Virus record (IMG/VR): IMGVR_UViG_3300027608_001240
Location: 1 to 41,728 of that record
From: a virus
Reading direction: 5' to 3' (one strand)
DNA: 41,728 nt
Part shown: positions 22,255 through 30,291 of the stretch, piece after piece
Layout of the letters: each line of letters begins with the position of its first letter
How positions within the stretch are numbered: position 1 is the first letter of the stretch
Translations under genes and position numbers: made by a program
The notes under the pieces: model-generated
The model's input: the letters and a program-made list of their open reading frames with translations, nothing else
Databases searched by the model: none
Told to the model about the DNA's origin: nothing

Positions 22255-24733
22255 AGAAATCCTCCAATGAACTTTGCTCGGAAGTAGACCAACCAAGCGA
22301 ACCAATAATAATTTGAAGAGCATCAGTAAATACTTTTTCAAACATCTTGTCATAATCTATGTAGGAGTGCAATTCAAACTCTGGTGGCAACTCTTGACTG
22401 AACGCAATAACATCTTCTTGGAATTTATTAGGTTTACGAACATAGACAAATCTAATTTTATCACCATCACGAATTGGTTGATACTTTTTATCAAGCCCCA
22501 TCTTCTTAGTGTAGTGATTAAACAATAACGCACCACGAACATGAATCGGAGTTCCCTTAGAATAGATAGGTGAACCAGCGTACTGTTTCATACCATTCAC
22601 ACTACGAGGAAATGCAATCTCCTCAACGGGAAGTTTATCAAACTCTTTACGGAATTCCATAATATAGTTCTGAAGATCGGCTTGATTTCCTCTAAGAATA
22701 ACCTCAATTGAATCTCGCAACTTGTCACGAATGACCGCAGGAGTAGAGGACTTGACCATCTCAAGACCCATAACTTTAATCTTTGGTTTCTCATACTGAA
22801 CACCTTCAGAGTTATGGACATTAAGAATGTATCGTTTCTTGGCAGTCCAGATACCTTTGTCAGCCAAAACCTCACGCTTCATCTGCATCTTCTGACTATA
22901 CGCATTCATATAATCAGCAAGTTCTTGATAACCACTATCAATGAATGGTTGGAAAACATCTTCACAGATCTTGTCCATAAACTTAATCTTCTGCTCATCA
23001 GTTTTACCTTCACACATCTTCTCAACTAAAGTTTCAAGCGTAAGATAGATTGAGTCAGTATCAATGGCAACTACATAATCTTTACCCTCAGTCTTGAGAG
23101 TTTTATTCATGAATGCATTTAACTTGTTTGCCATCCAACGAATAGACAACTGACCTGACGTAGTAATACCCTCAGCCATACGGATATCAAAGTATCGGAA
23201 GTACTGATTACCCATGGCACCATAAGCAGAGTTCAACGCAATCTTCATAGCCATCTGCAAGTTATTCAATCGAGAGATATCTTTGAGTAAGTGTTTCTTA
23301 GTCTTATCTTTCTCATACTCTTGTTGAATAACAAGCATCTGTTTCTTAAACTTAGAACGATTCTTGTACATCTGTTCCATCAACTCAGGCATGAACCCTT
23401 TGAACTCTTTGGTATAAGTCCAACCATTGGCAGTTAGCGCAAGATCTCGTTGCTTAACATATGTAGTATCAATCTCTTGATTGAGTAGTTTATCAACAGT
23501 GACGCTAATCTTTTCAGAAGTCAAAGTCTCAGGACTAATGTTATACTGCATAATCAAGTGAGGATACAGCGAGTTCAAGTCAAAGGAAGCCATCCATTTA
23601 TGAAGACCAATGATTGGATCTTTAACATAAGCACCTTCGAACTGAGAATCTTTGCCAGAGTAAGACTTTGCTGGAACAACGATACCCTTTTTACGCAAGT
23701 GGTTATAGATAATTGTATCCCACATACGAACCTGCGAATAAACATCTTCGAAGTTAATCTTAGCATTATACGCCATGGTTAGATGCAACTCAATTAGGCG
23801 CATCTTATCTTCCAATTTGTCAACCAACTCTACGTCATGTATGTTGTAGTCAACGAATTCTTGCCAGTGATTAGTATAGAAATCTTTGAACGAATCACCT
23901 GGATTTACTTTCTTCTTATCGCCAAGTTCTTGCTCGGCGATATAATCAAGGCGATAACTTTCTTGTTTAGAATACGTATATTTCTTATACAGTTCAAGAT
24001 AATCTAGTTGAGCAATACCAACGATATCGTAGTGAATCTCTTCACTACCTTTGATGAAAGTCTTGCGCTCATTCACATAACCCCATGGGCTTAGTTTGTT
24101 GGATTCACCATCACCAAGTTCACGCTCAATCCTACGAATTAGATATGGCATGTCGAAGAAGTCAGTATTCCAACCAGTAATAACATCGGGATGACTCTTG
24201 GACCAAAACTCTAGGAATTGAGTAAGTAGTGCTTGCTCATCTTTACAATTGACATAGATTACATCTTCCCGTGGATTGACATAAGTCTTACTGCCGAAAG
24301 TAATGATGCGTTTGGTTGATAGTTCTTTGACAGTGATTAACAGAATCTCTTCATTGGCAGATTTGATATCAGGGAAACCATTCTCAGTTGATGTTTCAAT
24401 GTCAATGGTGAACACTTTAATCTGTTCCATATCCCAATTAACATCATGCGAATAGTTGTCACTGATGTATTGATACGCATAGTTTGAGTTACCGTAAACA
24501 TCAAATCCCTGAACACCCTCATATCGTTTAATGAATTCTCTAGTGTCTTTAATAGATCCAGGATTCACCTCATCAACGAATGATCCCTCCAGTGTCTTCC
24601 ACTTGGAGGGTTTCTTTGAAGTCACATAAAGAGTAGGAGAGAAGTCTAGTTTGCGTTGGTATCGCTTACCATTCTCAACACCACGAATGAAGATTCGATC
24701 TCCAATCGGATGCACCGAAGTATAAAATTCCAT
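22247..24733 (-). CDS. 43: DNA polymerase gp43 (family B)
   Basis: 828 residues, shorter than T4 gp43 (898) but with all main parts. 3'-5' exonuclease: TIDIETSTENG (D111, E113) and WNTDFFDMPYLIRR. Polymerase motif A: FDLNSLYPHLIMQYNISPET. Motif B: KIALNSAYGAMGN. Motif C: VAIDTDSIYL. The C-terminal end is a clamp-binding-like SSLEDFFG. It replicates phage DNA with the gp45 clamp and gp44/62 loader, all encoded further right. It lies downstream of the DexA-like gene (one-base overlap) and upstream of the three oxygenases. A strong sigma70 promoter match lies about 160 bases upstream, inside the DexA-like gene. Confidence 0.97.
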   Translation of the reverse strand: MEFYTSVHPIGDRIFIRGVENGKRYQRKLDFSPTLYVTSKKPSKWKTLEGSFVDEVNPGSIKDTREFIKRYEGVQGFDVYGNSNYAYQYISDNYSHDVNWDMEQIKVFTIDIETSTENGFPDIKSANEEILLITVKELSTKRIITFGSKTYVNPREDVIYVNCKDEQALLTQFLEFWSKSHPDVITGWNTDFFDMPYLIRRIERELGDGESNKLSPWGYVNERKTFIKGSEEIHYDIVGIAQLDYLELYKKYTYSKQESYRLDYIAEQELGDKKKVNPGDSFKDFYTNHWQEFVDYNIHDVELVDKLEDKMRLIELHLTMAYNAKINFEDVYSQVRMWDTIIYNHLRKKGIVVPAKSYSGKDSQFEGAYVKDPIIGLHKWMASFDLNSLYPHLIMQYNISPETLTSEKISVTVDKLLNQEIDTTYVKQRDLALTANGWTYTKEFKGFMPELMEQMYKNRSKFKKQMLVIQQEYEKDKTKKHLLKDISRLNNLQMAMKIALNSAYGAMGNQYFRYFDIRMAEGITTSGQLSIRWMANKLNAFMNKTLKTEGKDYVVAIDTDSIYLTLETLVEKMCEGKTDEQKIKFMDKICEDVFQPFIDSGYQELADYMNAYSQKMQMKREVLADKGIWTAKKRYILNVHNSEGVQYEKPKIKVMGLEMVKSSTPAVIRDKLRDSIEVILRGNQADLQNYIMEFRKEFDKLPVEEIAFPRSVNGMKQYAGSPIYSKGTPIHVRGALLFNHYTKKMGLDKKYQPIRDGDKIRFVYVRKPNKFQEDVIAFSQELPPEFELHSYIDYDKMFEKVFTDALQIIIGSLGWSTSEQSSLEDFFG

Positions 24734-25302
24734 TAAGACTTTCCATACATTAACATCATAGCATCAAGAGCACAGTCATGAACAGGGTGGTGTTTAATAA
24801 CTTGGGCTCGTTCAAATAGAGGATGGTTCACATCACAATAACCATTAGTCCCGCCACTCATTAAATCAACAGCAGTTCTAACGTCCCTCCACATATTATA
24901 CCCTGTAATTGGTTGCATGTCAAGTTTTTTAGCAAGCGAATCAATTGCCATTTGATCAAGCGATCCTCGTGCCCACATAGTCTGACCATTTGCATTAATG
25001 ATCTTGTTCATATAGTTATGCAACTCTTTGAGCGCATCTTCTGCATACATATCGGTTGAGTTTGCATCGAACGAAACGCTGCGAGTATACTCATGCTGAT
25101 TAGACCACCACTCAAGTGTTCCAACATCTACAGTTCGACCAAGACGTTTCGCTTGATCCTTTGAGTTCAACTTAACAAAGCAAGCATTATCTAGCAAGTC
25201 TTGATATGTTGGACGCTTCTCTGGATCAAAGTGAATCAGCGCAGCTGAAAGAATAACTGCGTTTGATTCAACACCAAGAGTTTCTACGTCAAATATAAAC
25301 AT
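24733..25302 (-). CDS. dexA: DexA-like 3'-5' exonuclease (DEDDh)
   Basis: 189 residues. The exonuclease core is visible as MFIFDVETLG (D and E of motif I), a middle SLDQMAID segment in a motif II-like place, and HHPVHDCALDAMML (motif III H...D). It resembles the T4 DexA and RNase T-like family and would remove 3' nucleotides from single-stranded nucleic acids, perhaps degrading host DNA or trimming ends. It has single-base overlaps at both ends. The gene contains the perfect promoter at 24895-24923. Confidence 0.8.
   Translation of the reverse strand: MFIFDVETLGVESNAVILSAALIHFDPEKRPTYQDLLDNACFVKLNSKDQAKRLGRTVDVGTLEWWSNQHEYTRSVSFDANSTDMYAEDALKELHNYMNKIINANGQTMWARGSLDQMAIDSLAKKLDMQPITGYNMWRDVRTAVDLMSGGTNGYCDVNHPLFERAQVIKHHPVHDCALDAMMLMYGKS
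24895..24923 (-). promoter_or_regulatory. Intragenic consensus sigma70 promoter TTGACA-17-TATAAT
   Basis: TTGACA at 24923-24918, 17 bases, TATAAT at 24900-24895, inside the DexA-like gene and about 160 bases upstream of the polymerase start. A perfect consensus match. Confidence 0.55.
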
Positions 25303-25592
25303 TAATATTCCCTCTTCTCACCTTCTTTGGTGAACAGATTATTAATTTTTTGTTCGTCTGTCCAATCCTTAAGATAATCATTTTCACTATCGCAAATGTC
25401 AAGTGCTTCTGCCTCAGAAACAACACGATGACTGAAAATAGTTTCGCCAAGATATGTCTGAGAAAATTCTTTGGCAGTTTCCATAGTGACATCATCAAGA
25501 GCATATTCAGGATGATCCTTTGGAGCCTGAACCATGTAACTTACTTTATGCTGCGCAATGCAGTCAACCTTTACCCATACTTTATCACTCAT
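25302..25592 (-). CDS. Small acidic phage protein, unknown
   Basis: 96 residues starting MSDKVWVKVDCIAQHKVSYM; highly acidic and likely beta then helical (KVSYMVQAPKDHPEYALDDV, then SEAEALDICDSENDYLKDW). I do not recognise it. It lies between DexA-like and other small genes, overlapping its upstream neighbour by eight bases and its downstream neighbour by one. Small acidic proteins at such positions in T4-like phages are often early host-interaction factors; that is only a positional inference. It has no membrane segment. Confidence 0.6.
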   Translation of the reverse strand: MSDKVWVKVDCIAQHKVSYMVQAPKDHPEYALDDVTMETAKEFSQTYLGETIFSHRVVSEAEALDICDSENDYLKDWTDEQKINNLFTKEGEKREY

Positions 25593-25953
25593 TAATAATC
25601 TCCTTAGTTAATGCCAGTGAATTCTTCAATGCTTTCTCAGCAACTCGTAATCCATATTCCATCTCACGTCTTTGTTGTTTCAACAACCGAATCTCTTGTA
25701 AGTTTGTTTGATAACTTGTAAACAAATCTTCAGTATCTTTCTTAAGTTTCTCAACCCAAGTAGTAACTTTAATAATAGTTACCCAAGAACCATCAGCAAG
25801 TTTGGTATGACCATCACGAGTACGAAATTCGTCAGTCCATCTGTCACCTGTTTTATAAGATGGCATTGGTTCAAACAAAAACAATTCTTGTTGCTCTAAT
25901 TTGTTTAGAAGTAGAGTAAAATCTGCGTCAACATTATCTTTACCATAAAACAT
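25585..25953 (-). CDS. Small phage protein with C-terminal coiled coil, unknown
   Basis: 122 residues. The first half (FYGKDNVDADFTLLLNKLEQ, PSYKTGDRWTDEFRTRDG) looks globular; the second half (TTWVEKLKKDTEDLFTSYQT, LLKQQRREMEYGLRVAEKAL) has heptad-like leucine spacing suggesting a coiled coil. I do not recognise a family. The start and the stop of the gene upstream share one base (TAATG), and the stop overlaps the next gene. It is part of a run of small linked genes between the ligase and exonuclease genes. Confidence 0.55.
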   Translation of the reverse strand: MFYGKDNVDADFTLLLNKLEQQELFLFEPMPSYKTGDRWTDEFRTRDGHTKLADGSWVTIIKVTTWVEKLKKDTEDLFTSYQTNLQEIRLLKQQRREMEYGLRVAEKALKNSLALTKEIINE

Positions 25954-26489
25954 TATTCATTCTCCTCATACTCATATTCTTCTTCCTTGCCAGCCATTGC
26001 TGCGTGAATATCGCAAAGAGTAGTATGCCAACCATCAGTGTAAGTTTTTCCTGGAGCACCACATTCTTCACATGTACGATAACTCATAGACTCTGCGAAA
26101 GAAATATACTGATAGTGTTTGTCAGTTGCAGCCTGAACATAGAAACGAAGTCCACCGAACTTTTCTTTCACTTGAGATGCAACTGGAACCTTGCTGGCTT
26201 CTTCATCCATAATTTGTTTACGGAGATCGACTTCACCCTGTGTAATAATATCACCAGAGCCACCATACATCTTCTCACCAACTTTATCTTTGATAAATTC
26301 ATAACGACTCTTTGCTGCGTAGTACTCACTACATAATTTACCGCAAAGAACATCGATGATGTTATACCAACCATCACCACAATCAAGCCCCCAGCACATG
26401 GCTGTGGTACGCATGTCTGCATTACGATCTTTGAAGATCAATGGATACCTAGCACAAAGTGCTTCGTCTAGTTCTTTTCTCATGACCAA
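25953..26489 (-). CDS. Conserved phage protein with zinc-ribbon-like motif
   Basis: 178 residues. Near the C-terminus is RTCEECGAPGKTYTDGWHTT followed by LCDIHA: a CxxC, a His and a C-x-x-H pair consistent with a zinc site. The N-terminal two thirds (ALCARYPLIFKDRNADMRTT, CWGLDCGDGWYNIIDVLC) include a segment like those of hypothetical phage proteins I recall. A VKEKFGGLRFYVQAATDKHY segment is a recurring pattern in such proteins. No function is known to me. It overlaps the preceding gene by ten bases. Confidence 0.6.
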   Translation of the reverse strand: MVMRKELDEALCARYPLIFKDRNADMRTTAMCWGLDCGDGWYNIIDVLCGKLCSEYYAAKSRYEFIKDKVGEKMYGGSGDIITQGEVDLRKQIMDEEASKVPVASQVKEKFGGLRFYVQAATDKHYQYISFAESMSYRTCEECGAPGKTYTDGWHTTLCDIHAAMAGKEEEYEYEENE

Positions 26490-26845
26490 GTCCTATGATT
26501 TTCTGCCACATGTTCCATACCATCATACTCATGGATATGCCACTTAACATCATCAGGAATTTCAATGATAGAAATAGCACCATATCGAGTGTTGGCTTTA
26601 TCACCTAGTTCTTCAATGACTGCGATTAAATCTGGATCAGCACGATTCTCTGTCATATCATAATCACTTAGGTAGTGGTCATCTTCACCAGCATGTCCTG
26701 CTTCGTAATATGAAGCACCCATGAATGAACGATCTTCTTCTGGTTCAACTTTATCAAAAGCGATACCCTTACGATCCAGCAACTTCTCGAACGCTTCATT
26801 CGAAATACCGAACCCACCGAAACATGTATTAATTGCTACTTTCAT
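26480..26845 (-). CDS. Conserved phage protein (MKVAINTCFGGFGIS family), unknown function
   Basis: 121 residues starting MKVAINTCFGGFGISNEAFE, a distinctive opening I recall in many phage proteins, with ADPDLIAVIEELGDKANTRY and IIEIPDDVKWHIHEYDGMEH later. The function of the family is unknown to me. It overlaps the ligase gene upstream by four bases (ATGA) and the next gene by ten. The 26947-26975 promoter match inside the ligase gene is about 100 bases upstream of its start and may serve this small-gene run. Confidence 0.65.
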   Translation of the reverse strand: MKVAINTCFGGFGISNEAFEKLLDRKGIAFDKVEPEEDRSFMGASYYEAGHAGEDDHYLSDYDMTENRADPDLIAVIEELGDKANTRYGAISIIEIPDDVKWHIHEYDGMEHVAENHRTWS

Positions 26846-28149
26846 TTTATATCCTTTGAATTATCTGCGATATCTTTATCATCACGAATTTCAATAAAGA
26901 TTGGAAGGAACAAACTTTCGTCTCCCAATTTATTCTTTATACGACTATTATACTTGATTGCCACGATTTTGTCAAGTATTTCTGATCCTAGATTCTTGCG
27001 ATGTGCATCATTGAAACCAGAACCTACGTTTACCTTGATCTTACCATCAGAAGATTCGCAAACAATTGCACCAAGCATACCTGCATATTTGCCAGTACCT
27101 TCTTCAATTGCAACGATCTTAAGGTCACACTCAAGTTCACCTTTAAATTTAATCTGATGCTTTGCACGTTTATCTTCCCAAACACCATTACCGTCTTTAA
27201 GAATGATACCTTCAAAACCTTCTGCAAGATATCCTTGGAAAATCTCTTGTGCTTCTTCCAATGTTTCCACAATAGTTGAAGTTACATTCCAAATCTTTTT
27301 ATCTCTTGCAGCCTGTTTACTAACAATTGCCTGCAGTGTAGAGTATCGTTTTGAGTATGGAGTCTGACAGTAGCCATCAATGAATTGAACATATGGAATC
27401 AAATCCCAAACAGTGGCATGAACCAGTGCTGCTTCTTTGGCAGAAATAGTTCCTTTGTTTGCTTTATTGAGGATGCCATTACCAGTCTGACGATCAGCAA
27501 ACTGGTGATCACCTTCAAGCATTACAAGTAGTTCACCATCAAAGACGCAATCAACAGAACCAGCAAGAGCAATAAATTCTTGCTCGAGGTTACCCAGCAA
27601 CAAGATTTCTTTTCCATTTCTGCTACGGAACTCACACTTACCATCACGAACGATGGCATTGAATCGCATACCGTCCATCTTCATTTGAGCATAGGCTGGG
27701 AAACTAATCTTATCAACCAACTTCTGTTCGAATGGTGAACACAACATACATGGATATTCAGGAATCAACCCAGACCAAACTTTATTGGCAGTTGATACAT
27801 CAAAACCACTCTTCAAATCTTTGGCGATAATTCGTTCAATAACTTTAGCATCATCAGCATCAAGAGAAGATAAAACATTCTTAAGGAACTCAATTGCAGC
27901 ATGCCCTGTAACTTCTCTACTTGAAAGACTATACAATTGCCCCATGGCAAACCCAAGAGTCATCGTATTAAATTTTGGATCTCGAGTGTAAGCTGGAATC
28001 TTTCGTTGATAGAACTGAGTAAAGGGATCCAGTGCTAGCCGAATTACCTCACGCAGAGTTTCGTTTCCTTGATGCTCACGGAGTTTTTCTAACTTATAAT
28101 TGCGTGATGCATTAGAAGCAAGGTCATTAAAGAGTGCATTAATATTCAT
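26842..28149 (-). CDS. 30: ATP-dependent DNA ligase (gp30-like)
   Basis: 435 residues, somewhat shorter than T4 gp30 (487). Motif I is QMKMDGMRF with K157 as the adenylylated lysine; motif III is CVFDGELLVML; motif IV is GFEGIILKDGNG; motif V is HQIKFKGE. The C-terminal half has the OB-fold pattern GTGKYAGMLGAIVCES and SGFNDAHR. It seals nicks between Okazaki fragments. The start overlaps the small upstream gene by four bases (ATGA). A perfect sigma70 consensus lies inside its 3' part. Confidence 0.93.
   Translation of the reverse strand: MNINALFNDLASNASRNYKLEKLREHQGNETLREVIRLALDPFTQFYQRKIPAYTRDPKFNTMTLGFAMGQLYSLSSREVTGHAAIEFLKNVLSSLDADDAKVIERIIAKDLKSGFDVSTANKVWSGLIPEYPCMLCSPFEQKLVDKISFPAYAQMKMDGMRFNAIVRDGKCEFRSRNGKEILLLGNLEQEFIALAGSVDCVFDGELLVMLEGDHQFADRQTGNGILNKANKGTISAKEAALVHATVWDLIPYVQFIDGYCQTPYSKRYSTLQAIVSKQAARDKKIWNVTSTIVETLEEAQEIFQGYLAEGFEGIILKDGNGVWEDKRAKHQIKFKGELECDLKIVAIEEGTGKYAGMLGAIVCESSDGKIKVNVGSGFNDAHRKNLGSEILDKIVAIKYNSRIKNKLGDESLFLPIFIEIRDDKDIADNSKDIK
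26947..26975 (-). promoter_or_regulatory. Intragenic consensus sigma70 promoter TTGACA-17-TATAAT
   Basis: TTGACA at 26975-26970, 17 bases, TATAAT at 26952-26947, in the 3' part of the ligase gene, about 100 bases before the next gene start. A perfect consensus match coded in-frame. Confidence 0.5.
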
Positions 28150-28334
28150 TTGTGTTTCAATTCCTTAAAAGTTCTATACCGCATATCCCATCGTATGGGT
28201 TTACTGAATTTTTTAATCTCGCCTGATACCGTGTTATAGAATGCGTAGATTTTGCTTTTGCTATCACTGGTATAATAGATATGGTTGGGAACATTGTGTT
28301 CCTTCCAGTTAGTGGTCTCTTGGAAAACCCTCAT
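28146..28334 (-). CDS. Very small phage protein, unknown
   Basis: 62 residues, basic, starting MRVFQETTNWKEHNVPNHIY. A beta-rich pattern (YYTSDSKSKIYAFYNTVSGE) is visible, with no family I know. Four-base (ATGA) overlaps with the neighbours on both sides show it is part of a coupled operon with the ligase. Function unknown. Confidence 0.5.
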   Translation of the reverse strand: MRVFQETTNWKEHNVPNHIYYTSDSKSKIYAFYNTVSGEIKKFSKPIRWDMRYRTFKELKHK

Positions 28335-28702
28335 GCTGTTTTCCTGAAGTAACCATAAGGAAGACCCTGCGTGAAACAGAAATACTCATGGTCACCATTG
28401 GCACTCTCAGCATCCATCAACCATGCGATTACTCGCTCACGATTAGTGCCAGTGTGCATAAGATTGAGAACACGATCTTCGAACTCAACGATGGCTCGAG
28501 CCTCATGTTCTTTGCGAGCGATCTCTTCCTGCTCAATAACTTTACCAAGGGTTTCAAATTCTGCCATGAAATATTCCTCGGTCCACTCGGTGGTATCGAT
28601 ACCACGTGGACGAACACCATACGCATCCTTGTACATATCCCAGTATTGGCACTGCATTTGTTCCAACACAGACATTTCTTCCCAAGATTTGAATTCAGAC
28701 AT
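28331..28702 (-). CDS. Small acidic phage protein, unknown
   Basis: 123 residues starting MSEFKSWEEMSVLEQMQCQY. Rich in Glu, Trp and Met, probably helical (EYFMAEFETLGKVIEQEEIA, HEARAIVEFEDRVLNLMHTG). I do not recognise a family. It is separated by 16 bases from the gene upstream and overlaps the next gene by four. A leader with AGGAG just before the start supports this ATG. Confidence 0.55.
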   Translation of the reverse strand: MSEFKSWEEMSVLEQMQCQYWDMYKDAYGVRPRGIDTTEWTEEYFMAEFETLGKVIEQEEIARKEHEARAIVEFEDRVLNLMHTGTNRERVIAWLMDAESANGDHEYFCFTQGLPYGYFRKTA

Positions 28703-28718
28703 TTATGATCTCCTAAAA

Positions 28719-28913
28719 TTAAACGAACGACTTGCGTGGAAAACCAACAGCGAAACCAGAAGTTCCAGTGGATGCTTGTTTGGTAACCTTTGACCGCATA
28801 ACCATCTTTGGTCCTTTGCGGGGTTTTACAACCTCAATAGAACCACCTTGCTTCAAGAATTTCTTCAGTGCTTGTTCCATTTCAGCACGCAACTCAGTTT
28901 TAGACTTATACAT
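28719..28913 (-). CDS. Small basic phage protein, unknown
   Basis: 64 residues from the ATG at 28913 (MYKSKTELRAEMEQALKKFL), preceded by an AAGGAAC ribosome site. The open frame runs further upstream to 29018, but that extension would cover the promoter at 28944-28972 and the terminator at 28984-29007, so the shorter start is preferred. The protein is basic in the middle (EVVKPRKGPKMVMRSKVTKQ) and may bind nucleic acid. No family is recognised. Confidence 0.6.
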   Translation of the reverse strand: MYKSKTELRAEMEQALKKFLKQGGSIEVVKPRKGPKMVMRSKVTKQASTGTSGFAVGFPRKSFV

Positions 28914-28943
28914 AATCAGTTCCTTTTCAATTATCATACAGTA

Positions 28944-28972
28944 AGTATACCTTAATTCTGCATTAAAGTAAA
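28944..28972 (-). promoter_or_regulatory. Early promoter, TTTACT-17-TATACT
   Basis: -35 TTTACT at 28972-28967, 17 bases, -10 TATACT at 28949-28944, with the family context TTCGCTTTACTTTAATGC. It serves the ligase-region unit starting at 28913. Confidence 0.75.
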
Positions 28973-28983
28973 GCGAAATGTTG

Positions 28984-29007
28984 AAAAACCCTACAAAAAG
29001 TAGGGTT
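28984..29007 (-). terminator. Rho-independent terminator with AACCCTAC stem
   Basis: 28987-28994 and 29000-29007 form an 8-bp stem (AACCCTAC / GTAGGGTT) with a 5-nt loop, followed on the minus strand by a run of T. It ends the unit upstream (29121-29423 and others). The same stem sequence recurs at 40256-40276. Confidence 0.7.
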
Positions 29008-29120
29008 ATTTTGGTCAAAAAGACGAGTTTTTAGACCCCGAGAGAGGGGTTTTGGGAGGTAGGGGTGGGTAAACCCCCATTTGAAGCCGTAAAACGTCCC
29101 TACGGTCGTCCTGGCACGTC

Positions 29121-29423
29121 CTAGGAGACGATTTGAAGTCCGCTTAAAGCACTGGCGGGAACGACCTCGATACCCGACCCGAAGATTCGGTTATATTCGT
29201 TCGCCATATTCTTTGATGGGATACCTTCAGTTGCTATTGCAGTAGCGTATAAAGTAATATCACTTTCGGCATATGGCATATATGGAGCAAGTCCAACGCC
29301 AACACCCTTATCTGTTTGCTGAATTACAATTGCAGCTGGATCAGATAATGTATATCCAAGTCCATTTATCTCAGTCTTGGCAATAATCTCTTCACCATTC
29401 AATAATTTAAAAACTTTAATCAT
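29121..29423 (-). CDS. Small beta-rich (LSm/Hfq-like) conserved phage protein
   Basis: 100 residues starting MIKVFKLLNGEEIIAKTEIN. The pattern KLLNGEEIIAKTEINGLGYT, LSDPAAIVIQQ, GVGLAPYMPYAE, and NEYNRIFGSGIEVVPAS recalls a small Sm-fold-like phage family with a YNxxFGSG motif near the C-terminus. RNA binding is a guess from the fold. The stop is followed by a GC-rich non-coding stretch (29019-29120) before a terminator. The last part of the gene is coded by relatively GC-rich sequence. Confidence 0.6.
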   Translation of the reverse strand: MIKVFKLLNGEEIIAKTEINGLGYTLSDPAAIVIQQTDKGVGVGLAPYMPYAESDITLYATAIATEGIPSKNMANEYNRIFGSGIEVVPASALSGLQIVS

Positions 29424-29424
29424 A

Positions 29425-29565
29425 TTATTCCTCTATCATGTATTCAATAAAATCTGCTGCTTCGTTTTGATTATGGAAATATTGCATAATAATTTTATCC
29501 ATGTCATAAACATGTTGCATAAAAACTAGAATCTGTTTATTCTTATACACCGATACTTTGAGCAT
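29425..29565 (-). CDS. Very small phage protein, unknown
   Basis: The open frame starts at 29628 (67 aa). The better start is the ATG at 29565, which has a GAGGG ribosome site seven bases upstream and gives 46 residues (MLKVSVYKNKQILVFMQHVY, then AADFIEYMIEE). A CTAAATA box at 29635-29641 would start transcripts near 29628, leaving no leader for the longer form. A small family with this opening in T4-like phages is recalled. Function unknown. Confidence 0.5.
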   Translation of the reverse strand: MLKVSVYKNKQILVFMQHVYDMDKIIMQYFHNQNEAADFIEYMIEE

Positions 29566-29634
29566 CCAATTCCCTCTGCGAACCAGAAAGAAGGATATTA
29601 GGTTTGGTGATAGTTTTGCTTTCATCATAACAAG

Positions 29635-29641
29635 TATTTAG
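29635..29641 (-). promoter_or_regulatory. Possible late promoter CTAAATA
   Basis: CTAAATA on the minus strand, overlapping the last bases of a hairpin (29640-29661) and upstream of the 29425-29565 gene. A third copy of the CTAAATA box. Confidence 0.4.
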
Positions 29642-29661
29642 GGGAACCCGAAAGTTCCCCT
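29640..29661 (-). terminator. 8-bp hairpin after the 31-aa gene
   Basis: AGGGGAAC (29640-29647) pairs with GTTCCCCT (29654-29661) around a 6-nt loop. It follows the stop of the small gene at 29674 by 12 bases; no long U-tract follows. Confidence 0.5.
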
Positions 29662-29673
29662 GCTTGCTATGAT

Positions 29674-29769
29674 TTATTTAACCTTGCGTGCTTTGTAAGT
29701 TCGGAATGCTTGTATGCCTTCACCTAAACCAAAAACAATATTTTTAAAGTGTTTCAGCAGCTTGGTCAT
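29674..29769 (-). CDS. 31-residue basic peptide gene (short ORF)
   Basis: A 31-codon frame: starts MTKLLKHFKNIVFGLGEGIQ and ends AFRTYKARKVK. Its ATG at 29769 lies inside the end of the Hsp20 gene (26-base overlap) and is preceded by an AGAGGA ribosome site five bases upstream. The peptide has an amphipathic or hydrophobic first half and a basic end. Small T4-like phage proteins with a GLGE segment and such a tail are recalled. Function unknown; the ribosome site and position make it likely real. Confidence 0.6.
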   Translation of the reverse strand: MTKLLKHFKNIVFGLGEGIQAFRTYKARKVK

Positions 29770-30259
29770 ATCCGTCCTCTTGTAAGAATTGCTTACCTTT
29801 ACCAGTCTTGACTGGAACTTTCTTTGGCTTGGATTCTTCTGGAACTAAACGCTCCAAAGCAATCTTAAGCATACCATTGAATAGTTCTGCGTTCTTTACT
29901 TCGATATGATCATCGATAGCGAATGCGCGAGTAAACGCACGAGTAGCAATACCCTTGAACAAGAAGTTATCTTCTAGAGCATCAAGACTTGCGTCAACAT
30001 TACCCTTGACAATTAACTTGCCACCATCAATCTCGATATCGATCTCATTCTGTCCGAAACCAGCGACTGCGATTTCGATTGTGTATGAGTTCTCATCATT
30101 CTTACGAATGTTATAAGGTGGGTAGTTGGGGATATTTTTAGTTAGATCAGCATGTAACGATTGTAATTGTTTTGCTGATTCATCAAAGCCGACAAAGAAT
30201 TTGTCGAAGTCCTTAAATCCTGGACCAAATAATGCAATGTTTGGAAAATGATTTCCCAT
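29744..30259 (-). CDS. Hsp20 (alpha-crystallin/IbpA-like) small heat-shock protein
   Basis: 171 residues. The alpha-crystallin core starts at YPPYNIRKNDENSYTIEIAV and AGFGQNEIDIEIDGGKLIVK, and ends with GMLKIALERLVPEE, which contains the typical ALERxVPE motif. The C-terminus VPVKTGKGKQFLQEDGYD is longer than usual. Hsp20 proteins hold unfolding proteins, and marine T4-like phages often carry one, probably to help virion protein folding. A structured leader lies upstream (30292-30312) and a small gene overlaps its end. Confidence 0.92.
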   Translation of the reverse strand: MGNHFPNIALFGPGFKDFDKFFVGFDESAKQLQSLHADLTKNIPNYPPYNIRKNDENSYTIEIAVAGFGQNEIDIEIDGGKLIVKGNVDASLDALEDNFLFKGIATRAFTRAFAIDDHIEVKNAELFNGMLKIALERLVPEESKPKKVPVKTGKGKQFLQEDGYDQAAETL

Positions 30260-30291
30260 GGTGTTTCTCCTATTAAGCGAGTAGTAAAATT

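Noticed and set aside
22255-22353. Extended N-terminus (hydrophobic leader) of the P4H-like oxygenase as a signal or membrane segment
   Set aside because: Those residues come from translating the polymerase 3' end in another frame. The TTG with a GGAGG site explains the real start.
28719-29018. Longer 99-aa start of the small gene before the ligase unit
   Set aside because: It would place a terminator and an early promoter inside the coding sequence. The ATG at 28913 has a good ribosome site.
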